Source: Microbacterium sp.
GTDB lineage: Bacteria; Actinomycetota; Actinomycetes; Actinomycetales; Microbacteriaceae
DNA: 41,030 nucleotides
NCBI GenBank assembly: GCA_031277885.1
Contig: JAITLM010000012.1
Coordinates: forward strand, 1-41,030
Reading direction: 5' to 3'
In this document: in pieces, positions 18,624-27,014 of the stretch
Layout: each line of letters begins with the position of its first letter
Numbering within the stretch: the first letter of the stretch is position 1
Translations under genes and position numbers: made by a program
Notes under the pieces: generated by a model
Seen by the model: only the letters and a program-made list of their open reading frames with translations
Databases searched by the model: none
Told to the model about the DNA's origin: nothing

Positions 18624-18998
18624 ATGAGCGACCGTCGCGCTCGCGATCCGTTCCTCGACGGCGGCCCCGCTCTGCGCATCGCCCTCGGGCTGCGGTTCCT
18701 GATCGAGCTCGCGCTGCTGGCCGGCACCGGGACCGCCGCGGTGCGGCTCCTCCCCGGCGGGGCGGGCTGGGCGGTGGCCGTCGTGGCGGTCGCCGTGCTC
18801 GCGGCCGTCTGGGGTCTGCTGCTGTCGCCGAAGGCGCGCGTCGACATCCGGCCCGCGGGACGGCTGTGCCTCGAGGCGCTCCCCTTCGGCGCTGTCGGCG
18901 CGGCGCTCTGGGCGGGCGGGCTCGGCGTCGCCGGCATCGCGCTTCTCGCCCTGTGGGCGCTCGACAGGATCGCCCTGGCCGTGCTCGACCGCGGCTGA
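18624..18998 (+). CDS. YrdB-like DUF2568 small membrane protein
   Basis: A 124-aa protein with about four hydrophobic helices (IALGLRFLIELALLAGTGTA, AVAVVAVAVLAAVWGLLLSP, the LEALPFGAVGAALWAGG region and a C-terminal helix). The conserved SPKA stretch after the second helix fits the YrdB/DUF2568 family, whose function is unknown. The start is 7 bases after the hutG stop, so it is probably co-transcribed. It ends 13 bases before the converging oxidoreductase gene. Confidence 0.75.
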   Translation: MSDRRARDPFLDGGPALRIALGLRFLIELALLAGTGTAAVRLLPGGAGWAVAVVAVAVLAAVWGLLLSPKARVDIRPAGRLCLEALPFGAVGAALWAGGLGVAGIALLALWALDRIALAVLDRG

Positions 18999-19011
18999 GC
19001 GCCGCACGCTC

Positions 19012-19659
19012 TCAGAGCTCGCGCAGCGCCTGGTCGATCGGCAGATTCCCCTCGTTGAACCGGATCGTGCGGCGGATGGTCGCCGGCTCGACCAGGGTCT
19101 GCGCGATCACCCGCGCCACGTCGGCGCGGGAGACGCTGCCCGAGGTCTCCGAGGTCGCGTCGATCAGGCCCGTCGGCTCCTCGAGCGTCAGCCGGCTCGG
19201 TCCGAGCACCGTCCAGTCGAGCGCCGTCGCACGCAGGTGCTCATCGGCCGCGGCCTTCGCCTCCGCGTAGGCGTGGAACGAGTCCGACGCCGGGATCCCG
19301 TGCGCGGGCGAGGAACCGAAGTACGAGACCATCACGTACCGGCCGACGCCGGCATCGGCCGCGGCCTCCATGGAACGGACCGCGGCGTCGAGGTCCACCG
19401 CCCTGGTGCGCTCCGCGGATCCGCCTCCCGCCCCGGCAGACCACACGACGGCATCGTGCCCGGCGATCAGCGACGCCATCGCCTCCTGGGACGCGGATTC
19501 GGCGTCGAAGACGACGGGATCCGCGCCCGTCCCCCGCACGTCGTCGATCTGCCCGGCGTCGCGGATCACCGCGGTCACCTGGTCGCCGCGTGCGGTGAGG
19601 AGGGGTTCGAGGAGGAGCGCCACCTTGCCGTGGCCGCCGAAGATCAGGATCCGTGCCAT
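19012..19659 (-). CDS. NAD(P)-binding atypical SDR family protein
   Basis: A 215-aa Rossmann-fold protein with the dinucleotide loop ILIFGGHGKVA at residues 4-14 and the NAD(P)H-binding/atypical short-chain dehydrogenase pattern (VVWSAGAGG, YVMVSYFGSSPAHG, then YAEAKAAADEHLRATALDWTVLGP in pieces). Proteins like YwnB/YhfK fall in this group; substrate unknown. The ATG at 19659 follows TAGCGT by 6 bases and has no Shine-Dalgarno sequence, so it is probably leaderless. Confidence 0.85.
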   Translation of the reverse strand: MARILIFGGHGKVALLLEPLLTARGDQVTAVIRDAGQIDDVRGTGADPVVFDAESASQEAMASLIAGHDAVVWSAGAGGGSAERTRAVDLDAAVRSMEAAADAGVGRYVMVSYFGSSPAHGIPASDSFHAYAEAKAAADEHLRATALDWTVLGPSRLTLEEPTGLIDATSETSGSVSRADVARVIAQTLVEPATIRRTIRFNEGNLPIDQALREL

Positions 19660-19665
19660 GTCTCC

Positions 19666-19671
19666 ACGCTA
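19666..19671 (-). promoter_or_regulatory. -10 box TAGCGT, leaderless start of SDR gene
   Basis: On the minus strand TAGCGT (19671-19666) is 6 bases before the ATG at 19659. No -35 hexamer is convincing. Confidence 0.5.
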
Positions 19672-19743
19672 TGCCCGATCCGGCGAGCGCGGGGCGACGG
19701 ATCCGGATCCGCTCCCGCGCGCGATGCGGCGCGGTGCGCCTAC

Positions 19744-20739
19744 CTACCGGACGACGAGGCGCGGCTCGATCAGTGCGTGGGCGGTGCCGGCCCGCACGTC
19801 GCGCGGGGTCACCGCCTCGCCCGTCGGTCCCATGAGCAGTTCGAGCGTCGCCGCCGCGACGTCCTCAGGGCGCTGCTCCACGCTGGAGAAGCCGAGCGCC
19901 TCCGCGGTCGGCGTGTTGTCGAAGCCGATCACCGGCACCCGCGCGGAGCTCCCGGTCTGCGCCAAGAGCGCGCCGATCGCGAGGGAGTCGCTCGCGCAGA
20001 CCACCGCGTCCACCTGCGCGTCCGCGCCCGCCACCACGGCGCGAGCCCTCGCGACGTCCTCCTCCGTGGTCCACCGAGGGCCCGTCGCGCCGGCCGCAGC
20101 CATCGCCTCGCGCCAACCGCGCTCGCGGTCGTCCCCGGTGCCCGACCCCGTCGGCCAGCCGAGGAATGCGACCCGCGGGCCGAAGCCCAGCGCATGCTCC
20201 GTGGCCGCGCGCGTTCCGGCGGCGCCGTCGACGTCGACCCAGAGGTGCTCGGGTGCCGCGAGGTCGTCCTCGCCCCAGGGTCGGCCGAACGCGACGAAGG
20301 GCAGCCGGGACTCCCCCAGCCAGCGCGTGCGCGGGTCGCCGTGGAACGTGCCGGTGATGATCGCGGCATCGATCTCTGAGCCCTCCCAGAGCTCGGCGAG
20401 CCGGGCGATCTCGTCCCCGGCCGTGCGCGCGGCGTACACGAGCATGCGCATGCCGCGCTCGCTCGCGCGCTCGGTGAGGGCGTGCACGAAGCGGTCCAGC
20501 ACGACGCCGGAGACGCCTCCGACATAGGGATCCAGATGGATCCCTATCGTGGAACTGCGGCGGGTGCGCAGCTGACGGGCCGCCGCATGGCGCCGGTAGC
20601 CGAGCTCGACGATCGCCTGCTGCACGCGCTCCCGGGTGGCGGGCTTCACGATGGTCGGCGTGTTCAACACGTTCGACACGGTCTGCCGCGACACACCGGC
20701 GCGCAGCGCCACGTCTTCGACGGTCGGCGTCCTGACCAT
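19744..20739 (-). CDS. LacI-family transcriptional regulator
   Basis: A 331-aa repressor with an N-terminal LacI helix-turn-helix and hinge (TVEDVALRAGVSRQTVSNVLN) and a periplasmic-binding-like sugar-sensing domain (SSTIGIHLDPYVGG onwards; CASDSLAIGAL; VPVIGFDNTPTAEALG). The ATG at 20739 is chosen over an upstream one at 20787 because GGAGG is 7 bases before it. It is divergent from the carbohydrate ABC operon, and a LacI-type operator lies just downstream of that operon's promoter, so it very likely represses the operon until a sugar binds. Confidence 0.93.
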   Translation of the reverse strand: MVRTPTVEDVALRAGVSRQTVSNVLNTPTIVKPATRERVQQAIVELGYRRHAAARQLRTRRSSTIGIHLDPYVGGVSGVVLDRFVHALTERASERGMRMLVYAARTAGDEIARLAELWEGSEIDAAIITGTFHGDPRTRWLGESRLPFVAFGRPWGEDDLAAPEHLWVDVDGAAGTRAATEHALGFGPRVAFLGWPTGSGTGDDRERGWREAMAAAGATGPRWTTEEDVARARAVVAGADAQVDAVVCASDSLAIGALLAQTGSSARVPVIGFDNTPTAEALGFSSVEQRPEDVAAATLELLMGPTGEAVTPRDVRAGTAHALIEPRLVVR

Positions 20740-20788
20740 GTCTCTCCCTCCGCGGATCCGGCCCGGGATCCGGGACCACCTTCCCACC

Positions 20789-20818
20789 TTGACACCCCGG
20801 GCTCCTGCCGCCTAGCGT
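20789..20818 (+). promoter_or_regulatory. Promoter of the carbohydrate ABC operon
   Basis: Consensus -35 TTGACA (20789-20794), 18-base spacer, -10 TAGCGT (20813-20818). Transcription should start near 20825, about 92 bases before the binding-protein ATG. Confidence 0.75.
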
Positions 20819-20832
20819 ATTCGACACAGAGT

Positions 20833-20846
20833 TTGATCGTTCAAAT
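20833..20846. promoter_or_regulatory. LacI-type operator TTTGATCGTTCAAA
   Basis: A 14-bp palindrome with a central CG, broken by one mismatched pair, typical of LacI/GalR operators. It begins about 8 bases after the predicted transcription start, so the repressor would act as a block to clearance. The divergent lacI-type gene is the obvious regulator. Confidence 0.75.
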
Positions 20847-20916
20847 TCCTGCGACGACGTCCTGTCGTCACCGAGAAGCACACATCATCACGGATGCTCA
20901 TCAAGGGAGAAGAGAC

Positions 20917-22182
20917 ATGACACGGCACAGCACACGCGCCGCGATCGGGGCCGGGGCGCTCGTCCTCGCGGGCGCGATCGCCCTCACTGGCTGCGGTTCG
21001 GGGTTCTCCGGCGGGAACGCCGGCAGCAGCACCGGATCCACGGCGCTCACCTCGTCCGACAAGCCGCTGAATATCCTCATCGGATCGTCCGGCGACGCCG
21101 AGACCAAGGCCGTCAACGACGCCGTCTCGGCATGGTCGAAGACCTCGGGCGTCAAGGCGACCGTGACCGCGGCGAGCGACCTCAACCAGCAGCTCTCGCA
21201 GGGCTTCGCCTCGGGCTCCCCCGCCGACGTGTTCTACCAGTCCACCGACGCCCTCGCCGGATACGCGTCGAACGGATCGCTGCTCGCGTACGGCGACCTG
21301 CTCAAGAACAAGGACGACTTCTACCCGAGTCTGCTCAAGTCCTTCACCTACGACGGCAAGCTGTACTGCGCGCCGAAGGACTTCTCCACGCTGCAGCTCG
21401 TGATCAACACCGACATGTGGACCCAGGCCGGACTGACCGACGCCGACATCCCCAAGACCTGGGACGAGCTCGCGTCCGTCTCGAAGAAGCTCACCGCGGA
21501 CGGCCACGTGGGCCTCTCGATGAGCGGCGAGTACGCCCGCGTCGGCGCCTTCATGGTCGCCGCCGGCGGCGGCCTCATGAACGCCGACTCGACCAAGGCC
21601 ACGGCCGACGCCGAGGGCAACGTGAAGGCGCTCGACTACCTCAAGGGCCTCCTGACCGGCGGCTCGATGAAGTTCGCGGCCGATCTCGGATCCGGCTGGG
21701 GCGGCGAGGCGTTCGGCACCCAGAAGGCCGCGATGGTCGTCGAGGGCAACTGGATCACCGGCGCCATGACCAACGACTACCCGACCGTGAAGTACAAGGC
21801 GGTCGAGCTGCCTGCCGGCCCCGACGGCAAGAAGGGCACGCTGCAGTTCACGAACTGCTGGGGCATCTCCGCCGACAGCAAGAACCAGAAGGCCGCTCTC
21901 GACCTCGTCGAGCACCTGACCAGCGCCGACAGCCAGCTCGCCTTCTCGAAGGCGTTCGGCCCGATGCCGTCGATCAAGTCGGCCGCGGACCAGTGGAAGA
22001 AGGACAACGCTCCGCTCGTCCCGTTCCTGAACGGCGCGGAATACGCCCAGGGCGTGCCCACGGCCAAGGGCGCGAGCGACGTCGTGACCGACTTCAACGG
22101 CAAGCTCGGCTCGCTCGCGACCGGCGACCCGAAGGCGATCCTCGACGCCGCGCAGAAGAACCTGGAAGCCCTGACCAAGTAA
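20917..22182 (+). CDS. Carbohydrate ABC transporter substrate-binding lipoprotein
   Basis: A 421-aa extracellular sugar-binding protein (CUT1 type). The signal peptide ends in lipobox LTGC (Cys at about residue 27), then a Gly/Ser linker and a maltose-binding-like fold (DVFYQSTDALAGY; YDGKLYCAPKDFSTLQLVIN in parts; MVVEGNWITGAM). AGGGAG lies about 8 bases before the ATG. First gene of a five-gene operon (binding protein, two permeases, S51 peptidase, debranching-type glucosidase). The last gene suggests an alpha-glucan or maltooligosaccharide substrate; that is inference. Confidence 0.9.
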   Translation: MTRHSTRAAIGAGALVLAGAIALTGCGSGFSGGNAGSSTGSTALTSSDKPLNILIGSSGDAETKAVNDAVSAWSKTSGVKATVTAASDLNQQLSQGFASGSPADVFYQSTDALAGYASNGSLLAYGDLLKNKDDFYPSLLKSFTYDGKLYCAPKDFSTLQLVINTDMWTQAGLTDADIPKTWDELASVSKKLTADGHVGLSMSGEYARVGAFMVAAGGGLMNADSTKATADAEGNVKALDYLKGLLTGGSMKFAADLGSGWGGEAFGTQKAAMVVEGNWITGAMTNDYPTVKYKAVELPAGPDGKKGTLQFTNCWGISADSKNQKAALDLVEHLTSADSQLAFSKAFGPMPSIKSAADQWKKDNAPLVPFLNGAEYAQGVPTAKGASDVVTDFNGKLGSLATGDPKAILDAAQKNLEALTK

Positions 22183-22184
22183 TC

Positions 22185-23324
22185 ATGGCCTCCTCCACCG
22201 TGCGGTCCCGCCGTCCCGCAGGCCACCAGGGCCTGCGGCGCGGCGAGACCGCGTCGGGGTGGCTCTTCACCGCCCCGATGCTGATCCTCCTCGGCCTGTT
22301 CCTGGTCGTCCCGGTCCTCATGGCGCTCTGGGTGAGCGTGAGCGACTGGGGCGGGCGGGGCTCGCCGTTCTCCGGCGGCGTCTCGTTCGTCGGCCTGAAG
22401 AACTACGCCGCGCTCCTGCTCGGCGGCGGGCTCGCCGAAGCCGACTTCGGCATGAGCCTGAAGAACAACGCCTGGTACGTGATCCTCGTGGTGCCCTGCC
22501 AGACCGCGCTGAGCCTGTTCCTCGCCGTGCTCGTGAACCGCCAGATCCTCAAGGGCCGCAGCTTCTTCCGCACGGCCTTCTACTTCCCCTCGGTGACCAG
22601 CTCCGTGGCGATCACGGTCCTGTTCCTGTTCCTGTTCTCGACGACCGGCGCCGTCAACGCGGCGCTCGGCTGGCTCGGGATCAACGGTCCGAACTGGCTC
22701 AACGACCCGTCCGGGATCCTGCACTTCGGCGTCACGGGCGGCCCCGCGGCGCTCACGCAGAACAGCTTCCTCGGCGTCTCGTTCTGGGACTGGATCGGCG
22801 GCCCCAGCGTCGCGATGTGCGTCTACATCATCATGGCGATCTTCACCACGAGCGGCACGTTCATGCTGCTCTTCCTCGCCGCGCTGCAGAACATCTCGGG
22901 CGAGGTGCAGGAGGCGGCGATGATGGACGGCGCGAACGGCTGGCAGCGGTTCTGGCGGATCACCCTTCCGCAGCTGCGTCCCACCCTGTTCACGGTGCTC
23001 ACGCTCGGCCTCATCGGCTGCTGGCAGATCTTCGATCAGATCTACACCGGCACGAGGGGCCAGCCGGCCAAGACCACCATCACGCCCGCGTACCAGTCGT
23101 ACCAGTCCTCGTTCCTCAACCAGGAGTGGGGCCAGGGCGCCGCGATCGCGTTCATCCTCTTCGTGATCATCATCGCCTTCACGCTCGTGCAGCGCTGGGT
23201 GCTGCGCGAACGCCCCGTCTCGCGCCGGCGCAACCGGCCCTACGTGGAGGCGGCCGAGCGCGCCGCCGCGCGCGCGGCGTCCGCCGACCGAGCGCCCGCC
23301 ACGACCGAAGGAGCCCCGCGATGA
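22185..23324 (+). CDS. Carbohydrate ABC transporter permease (MalF-like)
   Basis: A 379-aa CUT1 permease with an N-terminal tail, about six to seven membrane helices and the EAA loop (EVQEAAMMDGANGWQRFWRI). Starts 2 bases after the binding-protein stop. The C-terminal tail is Ala/Arg rich and cytoplasmic. Forms the membrane channel with the next gene product. The ATPase is not encoded here, and CUT1 systems in Gram-positives often share a genomic MsiK-type ATPase. Confidence 0.9.
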   Translation: MASSTVRSRRPAGHQGLRRGETASGWLFTAPMLILLGLFLVVPVLMALWVSVSDWGGRGSPFSGGVSFVGLKNYAALLLGGGLAEADFGMSLKNNAWYVILVVPCQTALSLFLAVLVNRQILKGRSFFRTAFYFPSVTSSVAITVLFLFLFSTTGAVNAALGWLGINGPNWLNDPSGILHFGVTGGPAALTQNSFLGVSFWDWIGGPSVAMCVYIIMAIFTTSGTFMLLFLAALQNISGEVQEAAMMDGANGWQRFWRITLPQLRPTLFTVLTLGLIGCWQIFDQIYTGTRGQPAKTTITPAYQSYQSSFLNQEWGQGAAIAFILFVIIIAFTLVQRWVLRERPVSRRRNRPYVEAAERAAARAASADRAPATTEGAPR

Positions 23325-24199
23325 CCGCCACCGCTCCCGCCCCGTTCGTCGCGCGCCGCAAGCGCTGGGGCACCGTGCGGATCGCGTCCACCTCGGTCCT
23401 GTACGCGCTGCTCATCGCCCTCGCGCTGGTGTACATCTACCCGTTCCTGATCCAGGTGGCCACGAGCTTCAAGACGGATCCGGACGCCGCCGCGAACCCG
23501 CTCGCGATCGTGCCGCACACGTTCACGACCGAGGCGTACACGCAGCTCTTCCTGCGCAGCGACTTCCCGACCTGGTTCAAGAACTCCGTGATCGTGACGA
23601 TCGTGGTCACCGCGGGACGGGTGTTCTTCAACTCCCTCGCGGGTTACGCCCTCGCGCGCCTCCGCTTCCGCGGACGCAACCTCGTGTTCGCGGGCCTCGT
23701 CGCCGTGATGAGCGTGCCGACCGTCGTGCTGCTGATCCCGAAGTTCCTCGTGATCAACACCCTCGGCATGTACGACTCCTATGCGGGCATGATCCTGCCG
23801 CTCCTCGTCGACGCCGCCGGGGTCTTCATCATGAAGAACTTCTTCGAGTCGATCCCCGCATCCGTCGAGGAGCAGGCGCGGATCGACGGCGCCGGCACCT
23901 TCCGGGTGTTCTGGTCCGTCGTGCTGCCGATGGCGCGACCGGCGCTGATCACGATCGTGATCCTGTCGTTCCAGGGATCCTGGAACGAGCTGGCGCACTT
24001 CATCGTGTCCACCCAGTCGCCCGAGCTCACGACCCTCACGAAGGGCGTCGCGCAGCTCGCGAACGGGCAGCTCAGCCAGGGCCGCCAGTACCCGCTCAAG
24101 CTCGCCGCGGCGATCATCATGACGATCCCGGTGGCCGTGATGTTCTTCCTCTTCCAGAAGCGGATCATGAACTCGAGCGACGGGGCGGTCAAGGAGTGA
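23321..24199 (+). CDS. Carbohydrate ABC transporter permease (MalG-like)
   Basis: A 292-aa CUT1 inner-membrane component with six helices and the EAA loop (SVEEQARIDGAGTFRVFWSV). Its ATG overlaps the stop of the MalF-like gene (ATGA). GAAGGAG lies just upstream. Pairs with that protein for sugar import. Confidence 0.92.
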   Translation: MTATAPAPFVARRKRWGTVRIASTSVLYALLIALALVYIYPFLIQVATSFKTDPDAAANPLAIVPHTFTTEAYTQLFLRSDFPTWFKNSVIVTIVVTAGRVFFNSLAGYALARLRFRGRNLVFAGLVAVMSVPTVVLLIPKFLVINTLGMYDSYAGMILPLLVDAAGVFIMKNFFESIPASVEEQARIDGAGTFRVFWSVVLPMARPALITIVILSFQGSWNELAHFIVSTQSPELTTLTKGVAQLANGQLSQGRQYPLKLAAAIIMTIPVAVMFFLFQKRIMNSSDGAVKE

Positions 24200-24930
24200 C
24201 GGCCTCGCAGCCCACGATCCTCGCGACCTGCGGAGGCATGGTCGACGGAGGGTGGCAGGACACCGCCTACGGGCCCCTGCTGCACTTCGCGATCGAGCTC
24301 GCCGGCGTCACGGGGCGCGCGCCGCGGGTCGCGCACGTGAACACCGCCGGCGGCGATCCGCGGTTCGTCGAGGGCGCGGAGCTCGAGGCGGCCCGCGCGG
24401 CCGGCGTCGAGGGCAGCCACATCCGGCTGTTCCCGCACCCGAACCACGAGCGCCTCGCCGAGCATGTGCTCAGCCGCGACGTGATCTGGGTGAGCGGCGG
24501 CAGCGTCGTGAACCTCCTCGCCCTGTGGCGTGCGCACGGCCTCGACGATCTGCTGCGTCAGGCGTGGGAGGCCGGCGTCGTGCTCGCGGGAGGATCCGCC
24601 GGCGGGCTGTGCTGGCACAGCGGTGGCACGACCACATCGTTCGGCCCCGACGCGCAGGTGGTCGCCGACGGCCTCGGCCTCCTGCCCGGATCGTTCAGCC
24701 CTCATCACGACTCGCAGCCGACCCGGCGGCCGGCCTTCCGCAACGCGATCACGGCCGGACGGATCCCGCCCGGGTACGGCGTCGAGGAGGGCGTCGGCCT
24801 GCTCTACCGCGGCACCGAGCTCGTCGAGGTCGTGGCAGAGCGCCCCGGCGCATCCGCCTGGTCCGTCTCGGCCCACGGCGTCGAGGAGCGCCTGCCCGCC
24901 CGCGTCCTTCCCTCCCCCTCCCTGTCCTGA
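24196..24930 (+). CDS. Peptidase E-like protein, family S51
   Basis: A 244-aa protein of the peptidase E/cyanophycinase fold. The nucleophile elbow VLAGGSAGG places the catalytic Ser at 134, with H141 shortly after; the SGG and PNH motifs around residues 82-102 are typical. GTG start overlaps the previous stop (GTGA), so it is translationally coupled to the transporter. S51 enzymes cleave Asp-X dipeptides or cyanophycin-derived dipeptides; why one sits in a sugar operon is unclear, and a different small substrate is possible. Confidence 0.85.
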   Translation: MTASQPTILATCGGMVDGGWQDTAYGPLLHFAIELAGVTGRAPRVAHVNTAGGDPRFVEGAELEAARAAGVEGSHIRLFPHPNHERLAEHVLSRDVIWVSGGSVVNLLALWRAHGLDDLLRQAWEAGVVLAGGSAGGLCWHSGGTTTSFGPDAQVVADGLGLLPGSFSPHHDSQPTRRPAFRNAITAGRIPPGYGVEEGVGLLYRGTELVEVVAERPGASAWSVSAHGVEERLPARVLPSPSLS

Positions 24931-24982
24931 ACCCCGCCCGTCGGGCCGACCGCCCGCACGCCGCCCCTCACGAAGGAGCCCC

Positions 24983-26845
24983 ATGACCGACACCCCGCTG
25001 CAGCCCCTCCTGAACGACGCCGTCATCGCGCTCCAGGCGCCGACCCAGGTGTGGTCGGACGAATCCGGAGACATGGGATCCGCGCCGATCCACGGGGTCT
25101 ACCACGGCGACGTGCGGCACGTGCGCGCGCTGACGGTCGCCGTCGAGGGCACGGCGGTCGAGACGATCGCCTGCTCCTCCCCCGCCCCTCAGCAGGCGGT
25201 CTTCGCCGCCGTGCTGCGCGGTATCGACGACGACCAGCCCGACCCGAAGGTGCGCCTCGACCGCACCCGTACCGTCCGCGCCGGCCAGGTCGAGGAGCGG
25301 ATCCTGGTCTCCTCGCACCGCGAGGTGCCCGTTCCGGTCACGCTGACCGTGACGCTCGTGCCCGACTTCGAGCCGCTGCAGCGCGTCAAGGCGGGGCTCC
25401 CCGACCACGGTGCCTGGGGATGGGACGGCGAACGCGCCTCCTCGGGCGCGGCGTCGTTCGCACTGACGGCGCCCGGCGCCGCCATCGCGGTGGAGGGAGC
25501 GGCGATCGCGATCCGCTGGACGACCGTGCTCGCTCCGCGTGCGGGGACCGAGTTCTCGCTCGCACTGGCGCTCGAGGACGCCACGCTCGTGGTGACCGCG
25601 CCCGCCGTCGAGGCCGGGGCCGCGGTTCCGGAGACGGGCGATACGCGCCTGCGCCGGTGGCTGGACCGCGCGGCGGGCGACCTCGCCGCGCTGCGCCTCG
25701 CGCTGCCCGCGCACCCGGACGACGCGTTCTACGCCGCCGGCGCGCCCTGGTTCTTCACGCTCTTCGGCCGCGACTCGATCTGGGCCGCGCGCCTCGCCCT
25801 GAGCCAGGATCCGGCGATCGCCGCCTCCACGCTCCGGGTCCTCGCCCGCCTGCAGGGCACGAAGAAGGATCCGGCCACAGCCGAGGCCCCCGGCAAGATC
25901 CCGCACGAGCTGCGCAGCGGCGCACTGTCGCTGCCGAACGAGGGCGTGCATCTCCCCCCGCTCTACTACGGCACCGTCGACGCGACCCCGCTCTGGGTGT
26001 GCCTGCTCGCCGATGCGCGAGAGGCGGGGATGCCCGAGGCCGAGGTGCGCGAGCTGCTGCCGGCCCTGCGCGCGGCGCTGGGCTGGATGACCGAGCACGG
26101 CGACGCCAGCGGATCCGGTTTCATCGACTACGTCGACGAGACCGGGCACGGCCTTGCGAACCAGGGCTGGAAGGACTCCGGCGACTCGATCCAGTGGCGC
26201 AGCGGCCGGCTCGCCGACGGCCCGATCGCGCTCAGCGAGGTGCAGGCCTACGCCTACGAGGCCGCGGTGCGGGGTGCGGAGCTGCTCGACGCCCTCGGTG
26301 AGGACGGCGGCGACGCGCTGCGCACCTGGGCCGCGGATCTGCGCGCCCGGTTCCGCGCCGCCTACTGGGTGACGACGCCGGAGGGGCACTACCCCGCCAT
26401 CGCGCTCGACGCGCACGGAGCGGCAGTGGACACCCTCACGAGCAACATCGGGCACCTGATCGGCACCGGGCTGCTGGATCCCGAGGAGGAGCGCGCCTGC
26501 GCCGAACTGCTGCTCGGAGACTCGATGTCGAGCGGCTTCGGGATCCGCACGATGTCCTCGGGAGCGACCGGCTTCTGGCCGCTCAGCTACCACGGCGGCA
26601 GCGTCTGGGCGCATGACACCGCGGTCGCCGTGCACGGCATGCTCCGCGCCGGTCTCCGCGATGAGGCCGCCGCGGTCGCGCGTCAGCTCGTGGACGCGGC
26701 CGAGGGCTTCGACTACCGGATGCCCGAGCTGCACGCCGGTGACGCGCGCACGCCCGGCGTCGCCCCGGTGCCGTATCCGGCGTCGTGCCGCCCGCAGGCG
26801 TGGTCGGCCGCGGCCGCCGTGGTCTGCGCCGACGCTCTGGGCTGA
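24983..26845 (+). CDS. Glycogen-debranching-type amylo-alpha-1,6-glucosidase
   Basis: A 620-aa protein. The first about 200 residues form the beta-rich domain found at the N-terminus of actinobacterial debranching-type enzymes (GVYHGDVRHVRAL near residue 38). The rest is an (alpha/alpha)6 barrel with family signatures WFFTLFGRDSIWAARLAL (about 255), KIPHELR, TPLWVCLLADA, NQGWKDSGDSIQWRSG (about 393) and YHGGSVWAHDTAV (about 535). GAAGGAG precedes the ATG. Being last in the LacI-controlled ABC operon, it probably processes the imported glucan or glucoside in the cytoplasm. It ends just before the third palindromic unit. Confidence 0.87.
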   Translation: MTDTPLQPLLNDAVIALQAPTQVWSDESGDMGSAPIHGVYHGDVRHVRALTVAVEGTAVETIACSSPAPQQAVFAAVLRGIDDDQPDPKVRLDRTRTVRAGQVEERILVSSHREVPVPVTLTVTLVPDFEPLQRVKAGLPDHGAWGWDGERASSGAASFALTAPGAAIAVEGAAIAIRWTTVLAPRAGTEFSLALALEDATLVVTAPAVEAGAAVPETGDTRLRRWLDRAAGDLAALRLALPAHPDDAFYAAGAPWFFTLFGRDSIWAARLALSQDPAIAASTLRVLARLQGTKKDPATAEAPGKIPHELRSGALSLPNEGVHLPPLYYGTVDATPLWVCLLADAREAGMPEAEVRELLPALRAALGWMTEHGDASGSGFIDYVDETGHGLANQGWKDSGDSIQWRSGRLADGPIALSEVQAYAYEAAVRGAELLDALGEDGGDALRTWAADLRARFRAAYWVTTPEGHYPAIALDAHGAAVDTLTSNIGHLIGTGLLDPEEERACAELLLGDSMSSGFGIRTMSSGATGFWPLSYHGGSVWAHDTAVAVHGMLRAGLRDEAAAVARQLVDAAEGFDYRMPELHAGDARTPGVAPVPYPASCRPQAWSAAAAVVCADALG

Positions 26846-26894
26846 GCCCCCGCCGCGAGTGCGTCTCGCGTCGGGGCATTCGCCAGCCGCGGGG

Positions 26895-26981
26895 CGTCAC
26901 GATCAGCACACGGTGCGACGATCGGCACAGGATCTGGTCTGAATCCTGTGCCGATCGTCACAACCTGTGCTGATCGTGACG
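26895..26981. repeat. Palindromic unit 3 (87 bp) between convergent operons
   Basis: Arms 26895-26933 and 26943-26981 match at 36 of 39 positions around a 9-base loop. Each arm carries two boxes (CGATCAGCACA then CGATCGGCACA) with starts 19 bases apart, as in units 1 and 2. It lies in the 169-bp gap between the debranching enzyme stop and the hutI stop and could fold into a very stable hairpin in either transcript, so it may also terminate both. Confidence 0.88.
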
Positions 26982-27014
26982 TCGCCCGCCGGCGCGGCAG
27001 GCGAGGCGCCCCCC

